Both the position numbers and the translations under genes were made by a program. Positions 36,352-45,122 of a stretch of DNA of 64,000 nucleotides are shown here, piece after piece. The first letter of the stretch is position 1. Each line of letters begins with the position of its first letter. Source of the stretch: Amycolatopsis sp. CA-126428 (lineage in GTDB: Bacteria; Actinomycetota; Actinomycetes; Mycobacteriales; Pseudonocardiaceae); assembly GCF_002904335.1 (NCBI RefSeq), contig NZ_PPHF01000120.1:1-64000 (forward strand). The letters are read 5' to 3'. The notes under the pieces were generated by a model. That model made no database searches, was not told the DNA's origin, and saw only the letters and a list, made by a program, of their open reading frames with translations.

Positions 36352-37902
36352 TCAGCGGTCCAGGGAGGCTTCGTCGAGGCGCCACTGGCCGTCGACGTTC
36401 AGCACGACGCCCTGGAGCGCGGTGCGGCGGACGAGCGGCGACTTCGCCTGGTGCAGGAACGTCCAGTAGTTCTCGGCCAGGATCCGGCGCTGGGCGTCGA
36501 CGTAGGCCTTCGTGCGGGCGGCCTTGTCGTCGGTACCCCGAGCCGTCGCGAGCAGGCCGTCGAGCTGGGTGTCCTTCAAGCCGGACCAGTTGTTGGAGCC
36601 CGTGCTGGTGAAGTACGGGTCGAACGACAGGGACGGGTCCAGCCGGGGCACGTCGGCCACGAGCACGGCGGCGTCGAAGTCCTGTTTGCGCATCCGGTCG
36701 AGCTGGGTTTGCAGTTCGAGCACCTCCGACTTCACGGTGAAGCCGACGGCGCCCAGCTGCGCCTGCAGCAGTTCGGCGATCGACGGGTCCGGTGCGCGGC
36801 GGCGGGCCAGCACGGTGATCGAAACGGGCGTGGTGAGCGCCGCCTTGGCCGCCGCCGGGTCGTGCGCGGCCGGGGCGAGTGAGCCGTCGTAGTACCAGTC
36901 GGACTTGGTCGCGAACGAGGGTGCCAGGTCGAACTGGCCCGCGGCGGCGACCTTGCCGATGGCGGCCCGGTCGATCGCGGCGGCGAACGCGGCACGCGTC
37001 TTCGGATCGTTGAACGGCGCGCGGGTGGTGTTCAGCGCGACGTAGTAGGAGCGGCGGACGCCCGTGTCCTCCATCGTGATGTTCTTGTCGCCGTCGAGCT
37101 GGGTGAACTCCTCGGGCGGGAGGGCGCGGACCAGCTGGACGCCACCGGTGGCCAGCTCGGTGCGCAGCACCTTGGGTTCGGTGATGAACCGGACGACGAC
37201 CTTGCTCAGCCGGGGCAGCGCGGAGCCGTCGGCCGCCTTGGCCCAGTAGGAACCGTTACGGTTGGCCGAGAGCTGGACCTTGGAGCGCCACTGGTCGAAG
37301 GTGAAGGGGCCGGTGCCCACCGGGCCGCGGCCGTAGTCCTTGCCCTTGGCTTTCAACGCCGCCGGGGAAACCATCATGCCCGCTTCGTGGGCGAGCTGCA
37401 CCAGCAGCAGCGGGTCCGGTTGTTTCAGGTCCAGCCGCACGGTCTTGGCGTCGACGGCGGTGACCGCCGCGACCGTCGCCAGAGCGCTGGCTTTCGTCGA
37501 CTTCGTGGCGGGATCCAGCACCCGGTCGAGGTTCGCCTTCACGGCCGCGGCGTCGAACACCGTGCCGTCGTGGAACTTGACGCCTTCACGCAGGGTGAAG
37601 GTGAGCGTCTTGTCGGCGGCCGCCCACTTCTCGGCCAACGCCGGCGCGAAGGCGCCGTCCCGGTTTTGCCGGAGCAGCGAGTCGTAGAAGAGGTTGAGGA
37701 CGTTGCGGTCGGAGGAGATCTGGCTGGAGAACGCCGGGTCGAGGGTGGTGGGCTCGTTGTCGAAGCCGATGGTCAGGGTGCCGCCGGACTTCGGCGAACC
37801 GGCCGGCGAGGCGGCGTCACCTCCGCAGGCGGCGGTGGTGGCGAGGAGGGTGGCGGCGATGCCGGTGACGAGGGCACGCCGGGAAAGGCGGAGGGAGGAC
37901 AC
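36352..37902 (-). CDS. ABC transporter substrate-binding lipoprotein (family 5)
   Basis: A 516-residue exported lipoprotein. The signal peptide ends in the lipobox TTAAC-GG around residue 26. The mature protein has the family 5 (DppA/OppA) pattern GGTLTIGFDNEPTTLDPAFS, TFTLREGVKFHDGTVFDAAA and GPVGTGPFTFDQW. Family 5 proteins bind peptides, but also nickel or oligosaccharides. The neighbouring glycosidases and sugar-acid enzymes favour an oligosaccharide or oligouronide. It ends eight bases before the ATPase start. Confidence 0.92.
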   Translation of the reverse strand: MSSLRLSRRALVTGIAATLLATTAACGGDAASPAGSPKSGGTLTIGFDNEPTTLDPAFSSQISSDRNVLNLFYDSLLRQNRDGAFAPALAEKWAAADKTLTFTLREGVKFHDGTVFDAAAVKANLDRVLDPATKSTKASALATVAAVTAVDAKTVRLDLKQPDPLLLVQLAHEAGMMVSPAALKAKGKDYGRGPVGTGPFTFDQWRSKVQLSANRNGSYWAKAADGSALPRLSKVVVRFITEPKVLRTELATGGVQLVRALPPEEFTQLDGDKNITMEDTGVRRSYYVALNTTRAPFNDPKTRAAFAAAIDRAAIGKVAAAGQFDLAPSFATKSDWYYDGSLAPAAHDPAAAKAALTTPVSITVLARRRAPDPSIAELLQAQLGAVGFTVKSEVLELQTQLDRMRKQDFDAAVLVADVPRLDPSLSFDPYFTSTGSNNWSGLKDTQLDGLLATARGTDDKAARTKAYVDAQRRILAENYWTFLHQAKSPLVRRTALQGVVLNVDGQWRLDEASLDR

Positions 37903-37938
37903 GGCAGTGGATCCTTTGCGTGCGACGGAGTGGATGTC

Positions 37939-38808
37939 CTAGCGGATCGGGGTGAGTACCGGGCGGTGCGCGTCGAGTGCGTCGCGCAGGGCGTCGGCGA
38001 GCAGGTTGAACGCGGCGATCGTGAGGAGGATCGCCAAGCCGGGGAACACGCTCAGCGCCCAGGTGGCCTCCAGGTGGGCGGTGCCGGCGGCCACCATGCC
38101 GCCCCACCCGGGCTGGGGTGGCTGGACGCCGAGGCCGAGGAAGCTCAGCGATGCCTCCGCCATGATGGCGGTCGACGCCTGGAGCGCGGCGAAGACGAGC
38201 AGGGTGCCCGCCAGGTGCGGGAGCAGGTGGCGCAGCAGGATCTTCGGCGTGCTGACCCCGACGATGCGGGCTGCCGCGACCCATTCGCGGGTGCGCAGGG
38301 ACAGCACTTCGCCGCGGACGAGCCGGGCGAAGCGGGGGGTGGTGACCACGGCGATGGCGATGAGGGCGTTGCGCAGCCCGGGACCGAGCGCGGCGACCAC
38401 GGTCAAGGCGAGCACGAGCAGCGGGAAAGCCAGCAGACCGTCGGTGATGCGCATCAGCACGGCGTCGAGCACTCCGCCGCGGTACCCGGCGAGCAGACCA
38501 AGCGCGGTGCCCAGGACGAGGGCGACGCCGACCGCGATCGTGGCGACCTGGAGGGTCACCAGCGACCCGGCGATCACGCGGACGAAGATGTCGCGGCCGA
38601 GGTCGTCGGTGCCGAGCAGGTGCCTCGCGGACGGACCGGAGAACAGGTGGTCGGTGTCCGTTTCGGCGACCGCGCGGGTGAGGAAAGGCGTGAGGGCCGC
38701 ACCCAGGACGACCAGGGCGAGCACCGGCACGGCGAACCAGGCACGCCGGTCACGGCGCAGCGCGTCGAGCAGCGGGCGTTCCCGCAACGGGGACTTCGTC
38801 GTCGTCAT
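37939..38808 (-). CDS. ABC transporter permease (DppC type)
   Basis: A 289-residue inner-membrane permease with about six transmembrane helices. N-terminal OppC-like segment (RRDRRAWFAVPVLALVVLGA), HLLGTDDLGRDIFVRVIAGS, and the EAA loop region ARIVGVSTPKILLRHLLPHL. Eight bases separate it from the DppB-type gene. The start at 38808 was chosen because longer readings cross the upstream permease out of frame. Confidence 0.92.
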   Translation of the reverse strand: MTTTKSPLRERPLLDALRRDRRAWFAVPVLALVVLGAALTPFLTRAVAETDTDHLFSGPSARHLLGTDDLGRDIFVRVIAGSLVTLQVATIAVGVALVLGTALGLLAGYRGGVLDAVLMRITDGLLAFPLLVLALTVVAALGPGLRNALIAIAVVTTPRFARLVRGEVLSLRTREWVAAARIVGVSTPKILLRHLLPHLAGTLLVFAALQASTAIMAEASLSFLGLGVQPPQPGWGGMVAAGTAHLEATWALSVFPGLAILLTIAAFNLLADALRDALDAHRPVLTPIR

Positions 38809-38816
38809 ATCGGCTC

Positions 38817-39758
38817 CTAGTAGGTGATGCGCGGGTCGAGCCACGCGTAGAGGAGGTCGGCGACGAGGTTCACCAGCAGCACGAAGACCACGACGACGAG
38901 CACCGAGCCTTGGACCACCGGCAGGTCGCGGCTGAAGATCGAGTTGACGACCAGCGTGCCCATCCCCGGGAGCGTGAAGATCGTCTCGGTGACGACCGTC
39001 GCGCTCATCAGCGCGCCGATCTGCAGCGCCGTCACGGTGACGACGGGCACCACGGCGTTGCGCAATGCGTACACCGTGACGACCCGGCGGGTCGCGAGTC
39101 CGGTCGCGCGGGCGGTGCGGACGTAGTCCTCGCCCAGGGCCGCGAGCAGCGAACCGCGGGTCTGCCTCAGCACCACCGCGATGATCGTCGCCCCGACGGT
39201 GATGGCCGGCAGGACCATGTGCTGCAGATTGCCCAGCGGGTCGTCGGTGAACGGCACGTACCCGGACGCCGGCAGCACCCGCAGCCACAGGCCGAACACC
39301 AGGATCAGCAGCGTGGCCAGGTAGAAGTGCGGCGTGGACAGGGCGAACACGCTCGCGGTCGTCATGGCGGCGTCGGTCTTGGTCCGGTTGCGGACCGCGG
39401 CGAGGATGCCGGCGGGCAACCCGACCACGATGGTCAGCACCAAGGCGATGATCCCGAGTTCGACCGTGGCGGGCAGGCGGTCGGCAATCACCGAGGCCAC
39501 GTCCTCGCCGGTGAGCCAGGATCGGCCGAGGTTGCCGGTGAACGCCCCGGTGATCCAGTCGAAGTACTGCTTCCACACCGGCGCGTCGAGCCCGAGGTCC
39601 GCCCGCAGCGCGGCGCGGTCGGCGGCACTGGCGTCCTGGCCGAGGATCGCCGCGGTGGGATCGCCCGGGAGCAGGCGCAGCAGCGCGAACAACACCATGG
39701 ACACCACCAGCAGGACGGGCACGAGCTGGGCGAGCCGGCGGATCAGGTAGGCCGTCAC
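38817..39758 (-). CDS. ABC transporter permease (DppB type)
   Basis: A 313-residue permease with six helices. It opens YLIRRLAQLVPVLLVVSMVL, has LLPGDPTAAILG, and an EAA loop around RTARATGLATRRVVTVYALR. It ends DLLYAWLDPRITY as in DppB proteins. Its ATG overlaps the upstream stop by four bases, so it is coupled to the preceding unknown protein. Confidence 0.93.
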   Translation of the reverse strand: MTAYLIRRLAQLVPVLLVVSMVLFALLRLLPGDPTAAILGQDASAADRAALRADLGLDAPVWKQYFDWITGAFTGNLGRSWLTGEDVASVIADRLPATVELGIIALVLTIVVGLPAGILAAVRNRTKTDAAMTTASVFALSTPHFYLATLLILVFGLWLRVLPASGYVPFTDDPLGNLQHMVLPAITVGATIIAVVLRQTRGSLLAALGEDYVRTARATGLATRRVVTVYALRNAVVPVVTVTALQIGALMSATVVTETIFTLPGMGTLVVNSIFSRDLPVVQGSVLVVVVFVLLVNLVADLLYAWLDPRITY

Positions 39759-40918
39759 GAGCGGACCTCCCCTGTGGTCTGGAGCGCGGGACGGCCGCGC
39801 CCGGTGGACAGTTCCCGCAGCCAGGCCGATCGCTCGGCGGGTACGAGGTCGTGCAGGTACAGCGAGAACGTGTCGACCCCGGCAACGGCCGAAGCAGCGG
39901 CTTCGAGGTGCGCCCGGGTCGGGGTCGCGGAAGCGAACAGGCTCCAGCCCACGCCGACTCGCGGGGTGAACGCCCTCGCGGCGGCCACTTCCCGCCGCAG
40001 CGCGTCGAGGTCACCGGAGAGGTCCGTGACCGTGAGCCCGACCCCGAGCGCGACGAGGTCCGCGAGGTTCCCGGCGGTTTTGCCGGCGCAGCCGTAGGGG
40101 TCGGCCGTGGCGCGCAGCCAGACGGGTACCGGCCCGGCCGCGTCGACCGTGGCGGCGACCACGTCCCGCGTCACTTCGGCCCGGACCCGCAGCACCGCAT
40201 CGTGCAGCGGCTCGCCGAGCACCGCGTCGAGATCGGTCCCAGTGTCGGGTGCGGCCGGACGAGGGGTGGCGAGCTGGGCGCGCACGGCGGTCGTGGCCCG
40301 GGCCGCCAGTTCGCGGACATCCACGCCCGCGGCGGTGAAGCGGCCTGCGCACGCCCCGCAGACGCACAGCGACAGCAACCACCGGTCGGCGGGACGCAAG
40401 AGCGCACCCACCTTTTCGTGCGGTCCCTGGTGAGCCCAGCCGAGGTAGCCGAACGCTTCGAGTTCCAACCGGGACACGCCGGTGCGGGCGGCGCCCGCCA
40501 CCAGTGCTCCGGCGAAGCGGACCACCTCCGGGCGAGCCGGGCACAGTGCGTGCCGGTAGTGGTGGCCGAGGACGTTGACCAGGGCCAGGTCCGGGCGCCG
40601 GCGGGCGATCGCCGACTGGTGCAGCCCCACGACCCAGCCGGTGGCGCGCAGTCCACTGGCCACGATGGCCTCGACGATCGCCGAGCCACTGTCGTCCACC
40701 TTGGACTGACCCAGCAGGTCGGCTCCGGGTGCCGGGAAGTACCGCCCGGCCGGGAGGTCGACAACCGCGCCGGGTTCGCTGGTGGTCAGCAGCCACCGGC
40801 CGCTGTGGTAGGACAGGGCGAGGGCGACGCCGTCCACTCCGGTCGCTGCGATCCGCCCTGCCGCCCGGGACACGCCGTGCCTGAACGAGACCGGATGGGC
40901 GAAGAGATCAACGTGCAT
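39755..40918 (-). CDS. conserved hypothetical protein with CxCxxC motif
   Basis: A 387-residue soluble protein with no signal peptide. The N-terminus MHVDLFAHPVSFRHGVSRAA and the succession of alternating strands and helices suggest a TIM barrel, perhaps glycosidase-like. A LSLCVCGACAGRF segment offers three Cys for a metal. LELEAFGYLGWAHQGPHEKV lies just before it. I do not recognise the family. It is tightly embedded between the GntR regulator (overlap of 11-20 bases depending on which of two ATGs is used) and the permease gene (4-base overlap), so it must belong to the transport and degradation pathway. Confidence 0.75.
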   Translation of the reverse strand: MHVDLFAHPVSFRHGVSRAAGRIAATGVDGVALALSYHSGRWLLTTSEPGAVVDLPAGRYFPAPGADLLGQSKVDDSGSAIVEAIVASGLRATGWVVGLHQSAIARRRPDLALVNVLGHHYRHALCPARPEVVRFAGALVAGAARTGVSRLELEAFGYLGWAHQGPHEKVGALLRPADRWLLSLCVCGACAGRFTAAGVDVRELAARATTAVRAQLATPRPAAPDTGTDLDAVLGEPLHDAVLRVRAEVTRDVVAATVDAAGPVPVWLRATADPYGCAGKTAGNLADLVALGVGLTVTDLSGDLDALRREVAAARAFTPRVGVGWSLFASATPTRAHLEAAASAVAGVDTFSLYLHDLVPAERSAWLRELSTGRGRPALQTTGEVRS

Positions 40919-41654
40919 CCGGACCATCCAGATCGCGAAACGCGGCGGCCAACGTCGTCGACGCCTTCTCGATGTGCACCAACGCCAGTCGCTCGGCGTG
41001 GTCGGCGTCGCCGCGCTCGACCGCGTCGAGGATCGCGGTGTGCTCCGCCGCCTCTTCCTCGAACGTCGCTTTCAGCCGCCACCCGGTCGTCGCCGCGAAC
41101 GCAGTCAGGTCCTGCAGGCGATCGAGGCAGTCGGACAGGAACGGGTTGTCGCACGCCGTGTACAGCTCGCGGTGGAAACGCCGGTTGGCGATGCCCATGC
41201 CGGTTCTGTCCTCGCGGACCGCACACGCCGCGGCGGTGTCGAGCGCGTCGTGCGCGGTGGCGTGCCGGGCGGCGCCCATCCGGATCACGGCCAGCCGGAC
41301 GGCGGCGGGTTCGGTGATCGCCCTCGCGGTGTAAAGCTTGCGCACGAATTCGGCGTCGAGCTCACGCACCCGGACGCCCTGGAACGACACCACCTCGACC
41401 AGTCCGGTCGAGCGGACCTGCTTGAGCGCCTCGCGCACGGGCGTCTTCGAGACGCCGAGCATTTCGGCGAGTTCCCGTTCCACCAGCGGCTGACCCGGCA
41501 GGAGCACACCGTCGAGGATCGCCCGGCGCAAGGTCGCGTAGACGGCGTCGGCGCGTGAAGCCGGCATCTGGGTGGGGAGAAGAGCGCTCAACGCGGCGCC
41601 GTCCAACGGCGCTCGGGCGTCGTCGGTGCTTCGAGTCACATCGCGAAGGGGCAT
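40908..41654 (-). CDS. GntR/FadR (FCD) family regulator 1
   Basis: A 248-residue regulator. N-terminal wHTH (MPASRADAVYATLRRAILDG, LVERELAEMLGVSKTPVREA) and a C-terminal FCD ligand domain with AFAATTGWRLKATFEEEAAE and the metal-binding His pattern. The start at 41654 is preferred; an upstream ATG at 41678 lies inside the operator palindrome. It is about 65 percent identical by eye to GntR regulator 2 at 45123. It heads the long importer operon and is divergent from the aldehyde dehydrogenase gene. Confidence 0.9.
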   Translation of the reverse strand: MPLRDVTRSTDDARAPLDGAALSALLPTQMPASRADAVYATLRRAILDGVLLPGQPLVERELAEMLGVSKTPVREALKQVRSTGLVEVVSFQGVRVRELDAEFVRKLYTARAITEPAAVRLAVIRMGAARHATAHDALDTAAACAVREDRTGMGIANRRFHRELYTACDNPFLSDCLDRLQDLTAFAATTGWRLKATFEEEAAEHTAILDAVERGDADHAERLALVHIEKASTTLAAAFRDLDGPDAR

Positions 41655-41664
41655 GGCGGTATGG

Positions 41665-41682
41665 TGGTATACCGGCATACCA
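41665..41682. promoter_or_regulatory. GntR operator, copy 1
   Basis: The 18-mer TGGTATACCGGCATACCA is palindromic at 16 of 18 positions. It fits the FadR/FCD-type GntR consensus and lies between the divergent GntR 1 and aldehyde dehydrogenase genes. Related sites are at 45866-45883 and 48392-48409. Confidence 0.7.
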
Positions 41683-41746
41683 AAAGCAAGAGTTACCGGC
41701 GAAAATTCCGATTTCCGCTGGTCAACAACCAGACGGTGAGGGTTAG

Positions 41747-43177
41747 ATGCACATCATCCCCCAGATAGACCCGGTCTCCGAGGCCGCCGAGGCAGCCCAG
41801 CTGGCTTTCAGGTCCTTCGCAGACTCCACCCCCGGCGAACGGGCCCGGCTGCTACGAAAGCTCTCCGCCGCCATCGGAGACCATCGCTCGACGTTGGTGT
41901 CGGTCGCGAACCGGGAAACGCACATCGATACCGCGCGACTCAACGGCGAAGTCGACCGCACACGGTTCCAGCTGCAGGCGTTCGCCGACGTCGTGGTCGC
42001 GGGCGGCTACCTCGACGCGGTGATCGACCCGCCCGTGTCCGGTCCCCCGCCCGCCGGTCATCCGGACCTGCGGCGAGTGTTGACCCCGCTCGGCCCGGTG
42101 GGCGTGTTTTCCGCGTCCAACTTCCCGTTCGCGTTCTCCGTGCTCGGCGGGGACACCGCGAGCGCGCTGGCCGCCGGCTGCCCGGTGCTGGTGAAAGCCC
42201 ACGAGGGGCACCCGAGGCTTTCCGCGCTGACCTTCGAACTGGCCGCCGACGTACTTCCGCCGGGAGTGCTGTCCCTGGTGACCGGACGAGAGGCAGGTCA
42301 AGCGCTCGTTCGTGACCCCCGGATGAAAGCGGTGGGTTTCACCGGGTCCACCGCGGGTGGCCGGGCCTTGTTCGACCTCGCCGTCAGCCGGCCGGATCCG
42401 ATTCCGTTCTACGGCGAGCTGGGTTCGGTCAACCCGGTGGTGGTCACCCCGGCTGCGTTGGAAGCTCGGGGTGAGGACATCGTGCGGGCCTTCGTCGCCT
42501 CGTACGCGCTGGGCGCCGGGCAGCTGTGCACCAAGCCGGGGCTGCTGTTCCTGCCCGCGGGGCACGACTTGGAGGATTCGTTGCGCGCCGCGGTGCAGGA
42601 GGTCGCACCGGCGGAAATGCTGGGGCCGTGGATCCGGGAGGGGTACCTCGCCGCGATTCGCGGCCTGGCCTCGGCGCCCGGCGTCCGGACAGTCGTTGCC
42701 CCGTCACCGGATGAGCAGATCGCCCCCAGCCTATTCGCGACGACCGCCGAAGCACTGCGCACTCAGCCCGCGGAAGAGTGTTTCGGCCCGGCGGCGCTGG
42801 TGGTGGAGTACGCCTCCGTCGAGGATCTGCGCGCGACCTTGCGCACGCTCCGGCCGAGCCTGGCCGCCGCCATCCACGCTGAAACCGGCGATGAGGTCGC
42901 TCAGGCCGTCCACGCCGACCTCGATGCCGGCCGCTTGGTGTGGAACGGCTGGCCGACCGGTGTCGCGGTCACCGCGGCCATGCACCACGGCGGAGCCTGG
43001 CCGGCGACCACCGCGCCCCTGCACACGAGCGTCGGGGCGAACGCGATCAACCGCTGGTTGCGGCCGGTGGCCTATCAGGACACTCCCGATTCCCTGCTGC
43101 CACAACCGCTGCGCCGCGACAACCCCTGGGGCATTCCCCGCCGGGTGAACGGCCGATGGACCCGCGATCCGGCCTGA
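41747..43177 (+). CDS. aldehyde dehydrogenase, alpha-ketoglutarate-semialdehyde type
   Basis: A 476-residue NAD(P)-dependent aldehyde dehydrogenase. Catalytic Cys261 is in GAGQLCTKPG and the general base Glu224 in FYGELGSVNPV. The divergent motifs (FSASNFPFAFSVLGGDTASA, MHHGGAWPATTAPLHTSVGA) are those of 2,5-dioxovalerate dehydrogenases. These turn alpha-ketoglutarate semialdehyde into 2-oxoglutarate at the end of non-phosphorylative pentose, glucarate or galactarate routes. It is divergent from GntR 1 and shares operator copy 1. Confidence 0.88.
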   Translation: MHIIPQIDPVSEAAEAAQLAFRSFADSTPGERARLLRKLSAAIGDHRSTLVSVANRETHIDTARLNGEVDRTRFQLQAFADVVVAGGYLDAVIDPPVSGPPPAGHPDLRRVLTPLGPVGVFSASNFPFAFSVLGGDTASALAAGCPVLVKAHEGHPRLSALTFELAADVLPPGVLSLVTGREAGQALVRDPRMKAVGFTGSTAGGRALFDLAVSRPDPIPFYGELGSVNPVVVTPAALEARGEDIVRAFVASYALGAGQLCTKPGLLFLPAGHDLEDSLRAAVQEVAPAEMLGPWIREGYLAAIRGLASAPGVRTVVAPSPDEQIAPSLFATTAEALRTQPAEECFGPAALVVEYASVEDLRATLRTLRPSLAAAIHAETGDEVAQAVHADLDAGRLVWNGWPTGVAVTAAMHHGGAWPATTAPLHTSVGANAINRWLRPVAYQDTPDSLLPQPLRRDNPWGIPRRVNGRWTRDPA

Positions 43178-43463
43178 GGGTCAACCAACCGCGAGCCGCT
43201 ACCTACTGGAAAGTCGCTCCGGAAAAGGATTTCTGATTCGAAACTCGTTGCGCAGCAGAGTTTCCCAAGTTCTCCGGCTGCGCTACCATCGCCTCCTCAA
43301 CGGCTCGGTCACCGCGCCCCGGAACGCTCCAGCCTCAGGAATCGCTTTCCTGTCAGGGTTTTCCCTGCCGGGCTTCGGTGGAGCCAAGCTGAATACCTTC
43401 GTCGCTTGTGTGGTCGTCCAGCCGTGCGGCACACTCGCGGCGCATCACTCCGAGAGGAAATTC

Positions 43464-45068
43464 GTGCAAGCCAACCCACTCCTGCGGTTCGTCGCGGCAT
43501 CGGGAGCCGGCGCCCTGTCGCTGAGCCTTCTGACGGCCGGGACCGCCCACGCCGCCGGAACCACTTACTACGTCAGCCCTTCCGGCTCCGACGCCAGTAC
43601 CGGCACCTCAGTGGACCAACCGTTCAAGACGGTCCAGAAAGCCGCGGACGTCACCGATCCCGGCGACACCGTCCAGCTGATGAACGGCACCTACCAGGAA
43701 TCCGGTGCGGGCTGGGACGTCGTGCACATCAAACGTTCGGGCAAGCCCGGTGCGCCGATCACGTTCGAACCGGTCCCCGGTCACCACCCCGTGATCCACC
43801 CGGTCACAGGATGGAACGGCATCCAGATCGCCGGTGCGTCGTTCATCCGGATCCGGAACCTGGAGATCGCAGGCAACGCGAAGAACATCGACCTCGGCCA
43901 GGCACGGCAGCAGGCCGGACAGGCGAAACCGGTGTTCAACACCAACTGCGTCAGCGCGACCAAGGACCCCAAGTCCGGCGCGCAGGCCCACGACCTGGAA
44001 ATCACCGGCAACCACGTGCACCACTGCCCGGGCGCGGGCATCTCCGCGATCGACGCCGACCACGTGACGATCGACCACAACCAGGTGCACGCCAACTCCT
44101 GGTTCACCGAGTACGGCTGCAGCGGGATCTCAATCCTGCGCGCACTGGATTCCGACCACGGCGACCCGAGCCGGTACAAGATCCGGATCACCGAAAACAC
44201 CGTGTACGACAACGAGACCAAGGTGCCCTGGGTCAAGATCGGCCGGTTTTCCGACGGCAACGGAATCATCATCGACACCCTGAAGGCGAAGGACACCCAG
44301 GATCCCGACTACCAAGGCCGCGTCCTGGTGGCGGGCAACGTGTCCTTCGACAACGGCGGATCCGGCATCCACTCCTTCAAGTCGCAGCACGTCGACATCG
44401 TGAACAACACCGCCTACCGCAACTCCCGCAGCACGAACATGGAGGGCTACGCCAACATCTTCGCCGCGCAGAGCACGGATGTCCGGGTACTCAACAACAT
44501 CTCGGTGATGAGCCCGGACAAGCCGGCCAACTCCACCAACAAGAACACCGACGTCACCTACGACTACAACATCTACTTCGGCGGCAAGAAGCCCGAAACG
44601 ATGGGACCGCACGACCTCGTCACCGACCCCAAGCTGACCAAAGCGAGCACCGACCCGGCCACCGCCGACTTCCGCCCGGCCGAGGGGTCACCCGCGATCG
44701 ACTCCGGCACGGCGTTCGACCTGCCTGCCCAGGATCTCTCCGGCCGGCCGCGCAAGGCCGGCTCCGCGCTGGACCGTGGCGCGCTCGAACTGGTCAAGGG
44801 CGCCCCGGCGAAGGCGGAAGCACCGGCGGCCACGTCCGAGGCGCCGGCGGCCGGCAATGCGGCGCAGAGCACCACAGCCGCCGACCCCACGACGGCAACC
44901 GCTGCCGTCACGACGGAGGTGGCCAACGCCTCCGACGGCAAGCCGGCGGACGGCCTCGCCTTCACCGGCGCGGACGTAATCACCGCGGCCGCTGTCGGCG
45001 CACTGGCGCTGGCGGCGGGGGTGTTCCTCGTCCTCTTCACGCGCCGCAAGCGCGCTCGGAAGAGCTGA
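43464..45068 (+). CDS. secreted, sortase-anchored parallel beta-helix protein
   Basis: A 534-residue exported protein. GTG start behind GAGAGGA. Signal peptide to about residue 30 (cleavage near AHA-AGT). Residues 33-440 are a right-handed parallel beta-helix of pectate lyase/PbH1 type, starting TTYYVSPSGSDASTGTSVDQ, with asparagine ladder repeats such as ITGNHVHHCPGAGISAIDAD and ISVMSPDK. A Thr/Ala/Pro-rich linker follows. The end is LAFTG, a hydrophobic helix and RRKRARKS: a class E (LAxTG) sortase sorting signal. Likely a wall-bound polysaccharide lyase or binding protein. Confidence 0.88.
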   Translation: MQANPLLRFVAASGAGALSLSLLTAGTAHAAGTTYYVSPSGSDASTGTSVDQPFKTVQKAADVTDPGDTVQLMNGTYQESGAGWDVVHIKRSGKPGAPITFEPVPGHHPVIHPVTGWNGIQIAGASFIRIRNLEIAGNAKNIDLGQARQQAGQAKPVFNTNCVSATKDPKSGAQAHDLEITGNHVHHCPGAGISAIDADHVTIDHNQVHANSWFTEYGCSGISILRALDSDHGDPSRYKIRITENTVYDNETKVPWVKIGRFSDGNGIIIDTLKAKDTQDPDYQGRVLVAGNVSFDNGGSGIHSFKSQHVDIVNNTAYRNSRSTNMEGYANIFAAQSTDVRVLNNISVMSPDKPANSTNKNTDVTYDYNIYFGGKKPETMGPHDLVTDPKLTKASTDPATADFRPAEGSPAIDSGTAFDLPAQDLSGRPRKAGSALDRGALELVKGAPAKAEAPAATSEAPAAGNAAQSTTAADPTTATAAVTTEVANASDGKPADGLAFTGADVITAAAVGALALAAGVFLVLFTRRKRARKS

Positions 45069-45074
45069 CCCGAC

Positions 45075-45105
45075 GTGGCGCCGGTGGCCGTGCCACCGGC
45101 GCCAC
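45075..45105. terminator. bidirectional hairpin after beta-helix gene
   Basis: Perfect 14-bp stem GTGGCGCCGGTGGC / GCCACCGGCGCCAC with a three-base loop. It lies between the convergent beta-helix gene (stop 45068) and GntR 2 gene (stop 45123) and can serve both. Confidence 0.75.
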
Positions 45106-45122
45106 ACGGACGCACGACCGAT

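Noticed and set aside
37387-38820. A 477-codon plus-strand frame over the binding protein and permease genes
   Set aside because: Gly/Arg/Glu-rich antisense shadow of well-supported transport genes.
43178-43463. Possible riboswitch leader before the wall-anchored beta-helix gene
   Set aside because: A small CAGGG-TTTT-CCCTG hairpin is present, but the conserved core of the c-di-AMP or other known riboswitch classes is not visible.
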